Assembly: GCA_003133205.1 (NCBI GenBank)
Contig: PKWK01000137.1
Location: forward strand, 1 to 11,119
Direction: 5' to 3'
Length of the DNA: 11,119 nucleotides
From: Granulicella sp.
Lineage (GTDB): Bacteria; Acidobacteriota; Terriglobia; Terriglobales; Acidobacteriaceae
Position numbers and translations under genes: made by a program. Shown here piece after piece: positions 1 to 5,988 of this stretch. Every line of letters begins with the position of its first letter. The stretch's first letter is position 1. The notes under the pieces were generated by a model that was not told the DNA's origin, did no database searches, and was given only the letters and a program-made list of their open reading frames with translations.

Positions 1-2
1 CA

Positions 3-911
3 TTGCACCACGGGCTGCTAACGCTCGAGGATCTCAAGAGAATTGGAAGCATTGAGGAAGCCGAAGGCTATCTAATCTCGCTTAGAGTCGATGAAATAAT
101 GTGGGGTTCATTGGATGACTGGCTGAAATTCTTGCGCAACACGGCCAAGCTCTCAATGGGCTACCTCAAGGACGATGAAGCAGCTTTGGTCGAAGTGTTT
201 CAGAGACGCAACGCCATGGTGCACAACGATGGCAGAGTCCATCACTCCTATATCGCAAAGGTCAGCGAAGACCTTCGAAAGGACGTAAAGATCGGTGATG
301 ACCTCGTCATCTCATATCAGTACCTTCAAGCAGCAATCGACAATGTAGAGAAGAACTTTATTCTGATCGCCGCGGAACTGTGGAAGAAACTTGCTCCCGA
401 CGCAGATGAGAGAGCAACTACGCTCAATCAAATCTGCATAACCTCACTCATGGCCGAGCGCTATAAGGTGGCAGATGGCACAAGCCGCTTTCAAATGGAG
501 GATAAGCAACTTGCGGAAAGATGGCTTCTGTACGCACGACTCAATAACTGGCAAACCATGAAATGGTCCGGGCACTTCGATAAGGTCCGACAAGAGATCG
601 AATCATCGGATTTTTCCGCCAAAGACGATCTGATCCAACTTGCGAGGTTAGTGCTCTTGGATAAATTTGAAGAAGCCCACCCGCTCTTGGACACTTGCCT
701 TGCCACAAGTAAACTCAGAATTAAAGATCTGGAAGAGTGGCCAATCTTCAGAGAATTCAGGAAAGAAGAACGAATACAGCAAATGATCGCAGCGGAACAC
801 TTGAACTCTCAAGCCTCCGTGAAGTATTCGCCCACGGGGTTGACCGATGAATCGGAAGACGAAGAAGCCGAGACAGGTCAAGTTAGCAAGGGCAACCCAC
901 AGATCAACTAG
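3..911 (+). CDS. HEPN-like protein of unknown role, 5' end outside window
   Basis: The open frame enters from the left edge, so the true start is not visible; the first complete codon is TTG, probably internal. The visible 302 residues are soluble and rich in helix. At residues 69-74 there is RNAMVH, within a context of the kind 'RRN..VHN.G.V...Y', which fits the R-x4-6-H motif of HEPN domains (RNases and nucleotide-binding modules common in defence and toxin systems). Residues about 165-260 look like degenerate helical repeats (LARLVLLDKFEEA) followed by EWPIFREFR. The last 30 residues are acidic and probably disordered. No membrane segment is seen. Base composition is visibly more A/T-rich than the neighbouring genes, suggesting an acquired gene. 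No partner gene is visible because the upstream side is cut off. The HEPN assignment is inferred from one motif; the open frame itself is solid. Confidence 0.75.
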   Translation: MHHGLLTLEDLKRIGSIEEAEGYLISLRVDEIMWGSLDDWLKFLRNTAKLSMGYLKDDEAALVEVFQRRNAMVHNDGRVHHSYIAKVSEDLRKDVKIGDDLVISYQYLQAAIDNVEKNFILIAAELWKKLAPDADERATTLNQICITSLMAERYKVADGTSRFQMEDKQLAERWLLYARLNNWQTMKWSGHFDKVRQEIESSDFSAKDDLIQLARLVLLDKFEEAHPLLDTCLATSKLRIKDLEEWPIFREFRKEERIQQMIAAEHLNSQASVKYSPTGLTDESEDEEAETGQVSKGNPQIN

Positions 912-926
912 AGACAGGCGGGTAGC

Positions 927-1008
927 CCACCCATCATTTTGGGTGGCGGGTGGCCCACTCATCATTCTGGGTGCCCCATTCATCGCAGCCTCATCGTGAT
1001 GAGTGGGG
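927..1008. repeat. Double hairpin between convergent genes
   Basis: Two inverted repeats lie between the HEPN-like gene and the PEGA gene. The first pairs CCACCC (927-932) with GGGTGG (941-946). The second pairs CCCCATTCATC (974-984) with GATGAGTGGGG (998-1008) with one G-T pair. The second ends 7 nt before the PEGA stop codon, so it could end transcripts from both sides. There is no T-run. It belongs to the GGGTGCCCCA hairpin family found after other genes in this window. Confidence 0.7.
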
Positions 1009-1015
1009 TCCGTCG

Positions 1016-1858
1016 TTACTGCACCACCACCATATCCGCGCTTACATGAACCGCCCCACTCGACACGGTCATGCTGCGCGTCCAATCCTTATACCCGGCC
1101 TTCTTCACCACAATGTCATGCTTGCCCGGAGCAAGTGTCAGCGTCGAAGGCGTGCTCCCAACAAAACTTCCATCCACCTCGATATCGCAATTGGCTACAC
1201 TCGCATCGATCGTCAGCCCCGACGCCGCAGGGGCAGCAACCACAGCACCCGCCGCCGGCACAGGAGCGAACTTCGCCATATCCAGCTTCATATCGCCAGC
1301 AATAAACGCCGTCACCTCGGTCCCCTTAGGAATCGTGATGTCTTTGCCGTGAATAAACAGCAGCAGCGGAGCCGCCGGGAAAAACACAATCGCCGTCCCA
1401 ACCATCCCCGCCGTCATCGCGCCCACGTGTCCGCCGCCCTTGGCATTCTGCGTGGCGCTCAGCGCAGCATTTTCGCCATCCACCAACCGGACGCTGTCAA
1501 TATTCACGTCCAGCTTCCCGCCCCGGCCCATACTCTTCTTCGTCTCCGCCGTCGTCACAGTCGCCAGCGCCTGGGCCCCTTTGGCAATCACTGGCACGCC
1601 CATCAGATCGACCTCATCCAGCACCTCAAACGAGACCTGCTGCCCCACCTTCGCGGTCGCCGAAGTCAGATTCTCAGTCAGCCGCAGCTTCACGGCGGTT
1701 CCATTCTGCAATAGGTTTGGAATGGGAGCTGTCGCCACAGTTGCAACCGTTGGTGTGGTCGGAACCGTTGGAACCGCCGCAGCGACTGGCGGGGCAGCCA
1801 AGGCAAAATTGCCCGAAGCAAAAAGCACAATGAGAGTGGACGCAAGGACGCGACGCAT
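1016..1858 (-). CDS. Exported PEGA-domain protein
   Basis: 280 residues. The start ATG is supported by AAAGG 8 nt upstream (1867-1871 on the complement). Residues 1-21 form a signal peptide (basic MRR, hydrophobic core, ALA before AP). A Pro/Thr/Val-rich linker follows to about residue 48. Residues about 52-190 form a beta-rich domain (GTAVKLRL, VGQQVSFEVL, GRGGKL, IPKGTEVTAFI) interrupted by a Gly-rich hydrophobic stretch at about 141-170. After an Ala/Pro linker, residues about 215-265 are a PEGA domain: IEVDGSFVGSTPSTLTLAPG, then a KAGYKDW segment. PEGA domains occur in surface and periplasmic proteins and are thought to bind the envelope or other proteins; the exact role here is unknown. 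It is convergent with the HEPN-like gene. Confidence 0.88.
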   Translation of the reverse strand: MRRVLASTLIVLFASGNFALAAPPVAAAVPTVPTTPTVATVATAPIPNLLQNGTAVKLRLTENLTSATAKVGQQVSFEVLDEVDLMGVPVIAKGAQALATVTTAETKKSMGRGGKLDVNIDSVRLVDGENAALSATQNAKGGGHVGAMTAGMVGTAIVFFPAAPLLLFIHGKDITIPKGTEVTAFIAGDMKLDMAKFAPVPAAGAVVAAPAASGLTIDASVANCDIEVDGSFVGSTPSTLTLAPGKHDIVVKKAGYKDWTRSMTVSSGAVHVSADMVVVQ

Positions 1859-1866
1859 TTGGGTGA

Positions 1867-1871
1867 CCTTT
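1867..1871 (-). promoter_or_regulatory. Ribosome binding site of the PEGA gene
   Basis: AAAGG on the minus strand, 8 nt before the ATG at 1856-1858. It fixes the start and gives a clean signal peptide. No convincing -35/-10 pair was found further upstream. Confidence 0.6.
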
Positions 1872-1934
1872 ACTCAGCAGATTTGAAGTCAACCAAACGC
1901 TACTCGCAATCACCCTGCACCACAACAACAATCT

Positions 1935-1984
1935 CGTTGACCGCATCAAAACCGCGATTGGCCAAGAATCCACCCTCGAAATAC
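1935..1984. repeat. Dispersed 50-bp repeat, copy 1
   Basis: Begins with CGTTGACCGCATCAAAA, identical over 17 bases to 3332-3348, and remains alignable to AAATAC at its end (3377-3382 in copy 2) with a one-base gap. It lies directly beyond the stop codon of the BrnA-like fragment, between it and the PEGA gene. Its function is unknown. Confidence 0.7.
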
Positions 1985-2139
1985 TACCGCCCCTCCAAAT
2001 CCTTCAGCATCCGTTCCCGCAGAATCTGGTTCGCCCGCGTCTGATACCCCTGCCCATCCTTCTTCAGCCACGCAATCCTAAACGACAGGGAATTGCGTTT
2101 CCCCGTTCGCCCAAATCTCTCCGTCAGTTGACGCCCCAC
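1984..2139 (-). pseudogene. BrnA-type antitoxin fragment
   Basis: Reading the minus strand from a possible GTG at 2137-2139 to TAG at 1984-1986 gives 51 residues. The end reads LKKDGQGYQTRANQILRERM, which matches the conserved C-terminal helix region of BrnA/DUF4415-type antitoxins, usually written as 'W.K..G.GYQTR.N..LR..M'. The preceding segment KRNSLSFRIAWLKK appears to lack the few residues (D.DV type) normally found between the strand SFRI and the helix AWLK. BrnA is the DNA-binding ribbon-helix-helix antitoxin that neutralises the BrnT RNase. No BrnT gene lies upstream; that position is occupied by the oppositely oriented PEP-CTERM gene and its promoter. There is no good ribosome binding site. 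It is most likely a relic, but a short translated repressor cannot be excluded. Confidence 0.6.
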
Positions 2140-2157
2140 CGTCCTGCGGTTTATAAA
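2128..2157 (+). promoter_or_regulatory. Sigma-70-type promoter of the PEP-CTERM gene
   Basis: TTGACG at 2128-2133 and TATAAA at 2152-2157 are separated by 18 nt. The gene's ATG lies about 47 nt beyond the -10 box. The promoter overlaps the 5' part of the minus-strand BrnA-like fragment. Confidence 0.6.
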
Positions 2158-2204
2158 AGAGACCCCTCCCCCGGCACACGAAGATAACTCACAGGAGAAT
2201 CCCT

Positions 2205-2945
2205 ATGCGGCTGCATCGTCTGCTTGCTTTTTCCTCCTCCGCACTCGCGCTCGCCCTTTGTGCGGCTTCCGCTCCTCTCGCCCACGCCGACACCATCGCC
2301 TGGACCACCTGGACCTCGGCCGTCGCCGGAAACGCCTCCCCCGGTTCCGCCACCGGAACCGTCACCAGCGCACTCTACGGCACCATCAACGTGACCTACA
2401 GCGGCCAGAATTCCGGCCTTCTCATCGGCTACCCCAGTTGGGGACCGACCGCCACCTTTACCGGCGGCGTCGTTGGCAACGCTCCACCGGCTGCGAACAA
2501 CGCCATCCAGATCGAAGGCGGCCAAACCTACAGTGAGACCATCACCTTCTCGACCCCCGTAGCCGATCCCATCTTCGCCATCTGGAGCCTCGGTTCAGGC
2601 AGCACCCCTGCCTTCTTCGACTTCTCCGCCGCCGATCCATTCAACGTCCTTGGCGGCGGTTCCTCCAACGAATACGGCGGCAGCGGCCTCGTAAAGTCCG
2701 GCACTTCCATCTACGGCAGCGAGGGCAACGGAATCGTCCAGTTCATCGGCACCTACAGCACCATCACCTTCACCACGCCCGACTACGAGGGCTACTACGC
2801 CCTGACCTTCGGCGAGGACGACACGCTCACCTCCAGCCCACCCCCAGCCGGCCCCGCCCCCGAACCTGCCACTCTTTCACTTCTGGGTCTCGGCCTCGCT
2901 GCTCTGCCCTTCGCCCGCAGCCGCTTCGCCCGCTCACACGCCTGA
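2205..2945 (+). CDS. PEP-CTERM sorting-domain protein
   Basis: 246 residues; AGGAG lies 7 nt before the ATG. Residues 1-28 are a signal peptide (LAHA before DT). The middle (30-205) is Gly/Ser/Thr/Asn-rich, with predicted beta strands and no cysteine after the signal peptide. The C-terminus is a textbook PEP-CTERM tripartite signal: PEP at 219-221, hydrophobic segment LSLLGLGLAAL at about 224-234, then a basic tail with RSRFARS. In this family the tail is recognised in the inner membrane by an exosortase, which cleaves it and directs the protein to the surface or extracellular matrix, usually with exopolysaccharide production. No exosortase lies in this window, so it must act in trans. The gene has its own promoter and is followed 15 nt later by a hairpin. 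Family membership is sure; the passenger domain's role is unknown. Confidence 0.93.
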   Translation: MRLHRLLAFSSSALALALCAASAPLAHADTIAWTTWTSAVAGNASPGSATGTVTSALYGTINVTYSGQNSGLLIGYPSWGPTATFTGGVVGNAPPAANNAIQIEGGQTYSETITFSTPVADPIFAIWSLGSGSTPAFFDFSAADPFNVLGGGSSNEYGGSGLVKSGTSIYGSEGNGIVQFIGTYSTITFTTPDYEGYYALTFGEDDTLTSSPPPAGPAPEPATLSLLGLGLAALPFARSRFARSHA

Positions 2946-2960
2946 ATCACACCCGGGTGC

Positions 2961-2986
2961 CCCACATCTCGCTTCTGAGATGTGGG
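2961..2986. repeat. Perfect hairpin after the PEP-CTERM gene
   Basis: CCCACATCTC (2961-2970), six-base loop, GAGATGTGGG (2977-2986): a perfect 10-bp stem preceded by GGGTGC. It lies 15 nt after the PEP-CTERM stop codon with no T-run. It belongs to the window's 3'-end hairpin family. Confidence 0.8.
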
Positions 2987-3062
2987 CCTCCCTGCGTCCC
3001 CCAAATCTCAGGAACAACCCATTTCTTTAGAAAAACCCCTCAGCCCGCCCAACCATCAAATT

Positions 3063-3092
3063 TGGGTGCCCCATTCGTGCTCGGCTTCATCG
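3063..3092. repeat. Degenerate half copy of the 3'-end hairpin
   Basis: GGGTGCCCCATTCGTG followed by a TCGGCTTCATCGC-like stretch resembles the left arm and loop of the copy at 971-1008, but the right arm is missing, so no stem forms. Confidence 0.45.
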
Positions 3093-3196
3093 CAAACCCA
3101 CCTCACCCCTTGACACCCAGCGTATAATTAAACATAGGTCGAGACAGAATCCACCAGCCTCAGGCTTGTGCCTCCCCAAAGCTCCAAAGAAACCAT

Positions 3197-3256
3197 AACT
3201 CCAGCGTTTTGAAGATCTTGCAAACTATCTCCTTTGTTTTCTAGATCTTGCAAACT
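3197..3256. repeat. Two tandem 30-bp direct repeats
   Basis: Units 3197-3226 and 3227-3256 abut. The last 14 bases, AGATCTTGCAAACT, are identical (3213-3226 and 3243-3256), and 10 of the preceding 16 positions match, giving 24/30. A 30-bp period is close to three helical turns. This would suit paired protein binding sites, but it could also be a fragment of a longer intergenic repeat. Confidence 0.75.
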
Positions 3257-3331
3257 CAATAGCCGGTAAGTGGTTTGTTTGGAAGATTATGCACCAATCG
3301 ATACCCAGGGGGGGGTACACCATGCCGCCAC

Positions 3332-3382
3332 CGTTGACCGCATCAAAAGGCGCGACTAATCACGAATCCACACTCCAAATAC
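3332..3382. repeat. Dispersed 50-bp repeat, copy 2
   Basis: Partner of 1935-1984: the first 17 bases are identical, and the rest is alignable to the shared AAATAC end. Here it follows a G-run (3309-3316) and precedes the DUF3606 gene by 60 nt. Confidence 0.7.
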
Positions 3383-3442
3383 ATTCCCCCACCCCGCATC
3401 CTCATCCACCTAACCAGAACCACCCGAAAAGAGGTACCCCGC

Positions 3443-3670
3443 ATGTCCGAACACCACGACGCCCCCAAAGTCCACGAATTCCACACCGTCCACGAAGACC
3501 ACACCAAGGGCCCCAACAACCCCAAAGAGATCAACCCCAAAATGTCCTCTGACATCGCCTACTGGTCCAAAGAGTTCGGCGTCACCGGCGACGCCCTCCA
3601 CGAGGCCATCCGCGCCCACGGCACCCACATCGACAAACTCCGCGCCGCCCTCTCCCACCACCCCGCCTGA
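3443..3670 (+). CDS. DUF3606 family small protein
   Basis: 75 residues; the ATG is preceded by AGAGGT about 8 nt upstream. The N-terminal 35 residues are His/Asp/Lys-rich and look disordered. Residues 38-70 (IAYWSKEFGVTGDALHEAI, then HGTHIDKLRAAL) match the DUF3606 pattern: a YW..KFGV segment, a short helix, then G...DK(V/L)R. DUF3606 proteins are small cytoplasmic proteins often found near stress genes; their molecular function is not established. No signal peptide. It is a single gene, followed by a hairpin 21 nt after the stop. Upstream is the long repeat-containing gap, so any control region should lie there. Confidence 0.85.
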   Translation: MSEHHDAPKVHEFHTVHEDHTKGPNNPKEINPKMSSDIAYWSKEFGVTGDALHEAIRAHGTHIDKLRAALSHHPA

Positions 3671-3691
3671 CGCCACCTCAAAACCGGGTGG

Positions 3692-3749
3692 CCCATCCTT
3701 CGCGACTTTGCGAAGGGTGGGTTATCGAGCGCCCCGCGCGAACCGCCTT
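3692..3749. repeat. 3'-end hairpin with conserved tail, copy after DUF3606
   Basis: CCCATCCTTCGC (3692-3703), loop GACTTT, GCGAAGGGTGGG (3710-3721): 12 bp with one G-T pair. It is followed by a tail GCGCCCCGCGCGAACCGCCTT (3729-3749) that recurs nearly unchanged at 4859-4880 after another hairpin, showing that the repeated unit is longer than the stem. Probable transcript end of the DUF3606 gene. Confidence 0.8.
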
Positions 3750-3874
3750 AAGTCTCACTTAAGCAACGCCTTGAAATATCGCCTTCCCCGCCCCGCCAAC
3801 CCCGAATCCCGCAGAAAGATGGGGACTCGCCCCCAGAAATTCGGCATCCAATCACCTAGCCGAAAGGAGTCACC

Positions 3875-4315
3875 ATGCAAACGGCCCACACCAAGAAACT
3901 CGTTACCAGCTTCCTCCTCTCCCCGGCCCTGCTTCTCGCGACTCTCCCCGCCGCTGCCCAGTATCCCAACCAGCGTCAGGACAATCGCAACACCCAATAC
4001 CAGCAGCAGCAGAACCGTCGCGTCAACCCGAACTACTACGCCGGCATGCGCGATGGCGGACGCCAGGGCAACTACGATCGCAACCCCAACGATCGCTACC
4101 AACCCGGCTACGACGACCGCTACCACCAGCCCGGCGGCGTTGGCCCCGGCAAAGGCGCAGCCATCGGAGCAGGAGCAGGAGCCGTCCTCGGCGCGCTCTT
4201 CGGCGGAGGCCTCAAAGGCGTCGTCATCGGCGGCGCAGTCGGAGCTGGCGTAGGAGCCGCTGCCGGCCAGGCCAATCAGAACCAGCGCAACGACAATCGC
4301 CGCGACAACTACTAG
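3875..4315 (+). CDS. Exported glycine-zipper protein
   Basis: 146 residues; a strong AAAGGAGT (3863-3870) precedes the ATG by 4 nt. Residues 1-28 form a signal peptide (LLLATLPAAA before QY). Residues 29-88 are hydrophilic, very rich in Gln, Asn, Arg and Tyr, with repeats of the type NDRYQPGY/DDRYHQPG, and probably disordered. Residues 93-131 are a glycine zipper (GKGAAIGAGAGAVLGALFGG, then GVVIGGAVGAGVGAAAG) able to insert in or pack against a membrane, as in outer-membrane lipoprotein-like and channel-forming small proteins. There is no cysteine for lipidation. The C-tail is again Asn/Arg-rich. The next gene starts 60 nt later with no strong terminator, so both are probably co-transcribed. 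Role: envelope protein of unknown function. Confidence 0.88.
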   Translation: MQTAHTKKLVTSFLLSPALLLATLPAAAQYPNQRQDNRNTQYQQQQNRRVNPNYYAGMRDGGRQGNYDRNPNDRYQPGYDDRYHQPGGVGPGKGAAIGAGAGAVLGALFGGGLKGVVIGGAVGAGVGAAAGQANQNQRNDNRRDNY

Positions 4316-4327
4316 CCGTCGCCAGCC

Positions 4328-4352
4328 GCCGCTGCATCACCATCCCAGCGGC
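4328..4352 (+). other. Weak intercistronic hairpin
   Basis: GCCGCTG (4328-4334) can pair with CAGCGGC (4346-4352) between the glycine-zipper gene and the next gene. The stem is 7 bp with no T-run; it may tune the ratio of the two products or have no role. Confidence 0.3.
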
Positions 4353-4375
4353 GCAAACGAAAGGATCGCATCACC

Positions 4376-4813
4376 ATGACACTCCGCGCTCTTCGCACCG
4401 TCGCCCTCTCGCTAGCCGCCGTCGCCACCCTCACGCTCTCGTCGGCCTTCGCGCAATCCCACAAAGCCCCCGCACAGAAAGCCCCATCCTCCGTCAGCGA
4501 CATGTCGATCCCCGACACCGACGCCCCGCACAACTGGACCACCGACCAGATCATCACCGCCTCCGTCCATCAGGCCTGGGTTCTCAGCGGCAAGGACGAG
4601 GCCAACTTCTTCGAGATCGTCAGGCAACTCGCCGAAATCTCCGCCACCAACCGCAACATGACGCTCCCCGACAGCCCCGCCGCCGGTCGCCGCGCCGGAG
4701 CCTACATCAAGGCCCAGGCGAAGCTCGACCACGACCAGCTCCTCTACGCCATCGTCGACAAGTCCGTCCGCATGACCGGCACCAAATCCGCCACCCCTCC
4801 CGCAGGTCACTGA
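4376..4813 (+). CDS. Exported protein of unknown function
   Basis: 145 residues; GAAAGGA (4359-4365) lies 10 nt before the ATG. Residues 1-26 are a signal peptide (SSAFA before QS). A Pro/Ala/Lys linker leads to residue 40. Residues 52-133 look like a compact helical domain: WTTDQIITASVHQAWVL, EANFFEIVRQLAEISATNR, RAGAYIKAQAKLDHDQLLYA, IVDKSVRM. No cysteine and no catalytic motif I recognise. The length and helix pattern suit a small periplasmic protein. It is the second gene of the presumed operon with the glycine-zipper gene, 60 nt away, and is followed 9 nt after its stop by a hairpin. I do not recognise a family. Confidence 0.82.
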   Translation: MTLRALRTVALSLAAVATLTLSSAFAQSHKAPAQKAPSSVSDMSIPDTDAPHNWTTDQIITASVHQAWVLSGKDEANFFEIVRQLAEISATNRNMTLPDSPAAGRRAGAYIKAQAKLDHDQLLYAIVDKSVRMTGTKSATPPAGH

Positions 4814-4822
4814 CGCCGCGCG

Positions 4823-4880
4823 CCCATTCATCGCGGCTTCACGCGATGGGTGGGGATTCGCGCCCCCCGCGAACCGACTT
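4823..4880. repeat. 3'-end hairpin with conserved tail, second tailed copy
   Basis: CCCATTCATCGCG (4823-4835), six-base loop GCTTCA, CGCGATGGGTGGG (4842-4854): 13 bp with two G-T pairs. The tail at 4859-4880 matches that at 3729-3749. It lies 9 nt after the stop of the 4376 gene. Confidence 0.8.
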
Positions 4881-4946
4881 CCTGCCGCCCCTCCAAACCC
4901 AACGGGCGAGTCGCCGCCGCCGCCGAGCAATTTTGACCAGACTTTC

Positions 4947-4962
4947 TGGCCACAAGGGTGCA
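4947..4962 (+). promoter_or_regulatory. Possible sigma-54 (-24/-12) site
   Basis: TGGCCACAAGGGTGCA has GG and GC 12 nt apart, the fixed spacing of sigma-54 promoters (TGGCAC-N5-TTGCA type). It is followed by AT-rich TAATTA. The next gene starts about 155 nt later. One such match can arise by chance. Confidence 0.22.
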
Positions 4963-5129
4963 TAATTACCGCCTGACATTAGAGCACTGCGCTGAGTGCT
5001 GTTGTCGCACGCCTCCGGGACAGCGCTTCCTGAACGAGACGAGACCCACTCCTGTCCCTCGCTTTCAGAACTCCCAGTGGGTACACCTCACCAACTGTCA
5101 AGAGTACTATCCTATCGAGGAGAACCCCC

Positions 5130-5690
5130 ATGAACCTAATCAACCCTGTCCACGCATCAATCGTCGCGCTTTCTCTGATGTGTATCCCCGTTCTGGCCCA
5201 GAACGCCGCACCCACACCAGCACCAACACCCATGCCCACTGTCACTGTCACGCCGGCGCCCACGCCCCAACCCGCTGCCACACCAGCACCCGCACCCGCT
5301 GTCACTGTCACTGCCACGCCCGGCGCCACTGTTACCGCCACGTCCGCGGCCGCCACACCTGCGGATACGAGCGCGAACCCAGAACAGTTGAAGGCCCAGA
5401 TGGCCAAGATGCAGACCACGTTGACGGAAAACATGGCCAAGATGGAAGCAGCTGATGCCGCCACGAAAGCCCACATGGACTCCCAGCAGGCAAGCATGAA
5501 GAGTGACATGGAGATGAAGCACGCCATAATCGCTCAACTGCAGATCTTGTCCGATCAAATACAGCAGCTCAACGACAAGGTCACTGCGCTGTCCACTCCA
5601 CCGCCAGCGCCCGCCAAGCCCGTCAAGCCCGCCAAGGCGGTCAAGGAAAAGCCCGCAGTGACGCCCCCCATCAAGCCGGAAACGAAGTAG
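5130..5690 (+). CDS. Exported Pro/Ala-rich coiled-coil protein, paralogue 1
   Basis: 186 residues; GAGGAG (5117-5122) lies 7 nt before the ATG. Residues 1-24 are a signal peptide (ASIVALSLMCIPVLAQ). The C at 18 is not in a good lipobox, so a lipoprotein is unlikely. Residues 25-80 are a Thr/Pro/Ala/Val low-complexity linker (repeats of PAPTP, TVTVT). Residues 86-155 are strongly helical with heptad-like spacing (LKAQMAKMQTTL, KSDMEMKHAIIAQLQ, LSDQIQQLNDKVTAL), a likely coiled coil. Residues 157-186 are Pro/Lys-rich and basic (KPVKPAK, PPIKPETK). This layout suits a periplasmic or surface tether that spans the envelope and binds an acidic polymer, but no function is known. A close paralogue with matching flanks lies 859 nt downstream. 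Confidence 0.85.
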   Translation: MNLINPVHASIVALSLMCIPVLAQNAAPTPAPTPMPTVTVTPAPTPQPAATPAPAPAVTVTATPGATVTATSAAATPADTSANPEQLKAQMAKMQTTLTENMAKMEAADAATKAHMDSQQASMKSDMEMKHAIIAQLQILSDQIQQLNDKVTALSTPPPAPAKPVKPAKAVKEKPAVTPPIKPETK

Positions 5691-5731
5691 CCGCAAGTCC
5701 TACATCTCGAACTGGCGGGTAGCCTTGGTGG

Positions 5732-5769
5732 CCCACCCATCGCAGCCTTTGTCTCATGCGATGGGTGGG
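5732..5769. repeat. Perfect 13-bp hairpin between the paralogues
   Basis: CCCACCCATCGCA (5732-5744), 12-base loop, TGCGATGGGTGGG (5757-5769), perfect pairing. It is preceded by GGCGGGTAGCC, also present at 919-929. It lies 41 nt after the stop of paralogue 1 and separates the two units of the duplication. Confidence 0.85.
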
Positions 5770-5988
5770 TCCATCTCGCTTGGATGCGATAGCTCACAAT
5801 TCTTTTGAAACGGCCCTCGAGTTGCCCACGCCGTTCGCATCTAACCGAATATGCGGCCGATTCACGGGTCAGCAGAGAAGGCAGGTGTTTCTCATAGACG
5901 AAATCAGTCTCACCCATGCCCCTCGCGTTTAGAACTCCCAGGGGGCACACCCCACCAATCGTTCAACGCACTACCGAGGAGAACCACC

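Larger units (their letters stand above)
2946..3442. other. Gene-free stretch with hairpin and repeats
   Basis: No credible coding frame is seen over 497 bases; the 87-codon + frame from 3289 overlaps the next gene in a different frame and is low-complexity. In order it holds: a 10-bp hairpin (2961-2986), a half copy of the same hairpin family (3063-3092), a TTGACA...TATAAT pair with wrong spacing (3110-3128), a small palindrome AGCCTcAGGCT (3156-3166), a tandem 30-bp repeat (3197-3256), a run of eight G (3309-3316), and copy 2 of the 50-bp repeat (3332-3382). A regulatory leader or a small RNA is possible but unproven. Confidence 0.6.
4814..5129. other. Intergenic region before the tandem paralogues
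   Basis: 316 bases without a supported gene; a + frame reading through from 4958 runs into the next gene in a different frame and has no homology I recognise. It holds a 3'-end hairpin with tail, a possible sigma-54-type site (4947-4962), and, from about 5046, sequence shared with the upstream region of the second paralogue, with GAGGAG at 5117-5122 as ribosome binding site. Confidence 0.5.

Noticed and set aside
3110..3128. TTGACA and TATAAT boxes close together, a possible promoter
   Set aside because: The boxes are only 7 nt apart, far short of the 16-18 needed, and no alternative partner box fits either one well.
5210..5345. Repeated CACTGTCAC/ACACCAGCACC words suggesting a CRISPR or minisatellite
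   Set aside because: They are codon repeats of the Pro/Ala/Thr/Val linker, irregular in spacing and inside a coding frame; there are no repeat-spacer units.
5157..5696. Gly/Arg/Cys-rich minus-strand frame of 179 codons opposite paralogue 1
   Set aside because: It is produced by the low-complexity Pro/Ala/Thr codons on the + strand; it has no ribosome site and no recognisable motif.
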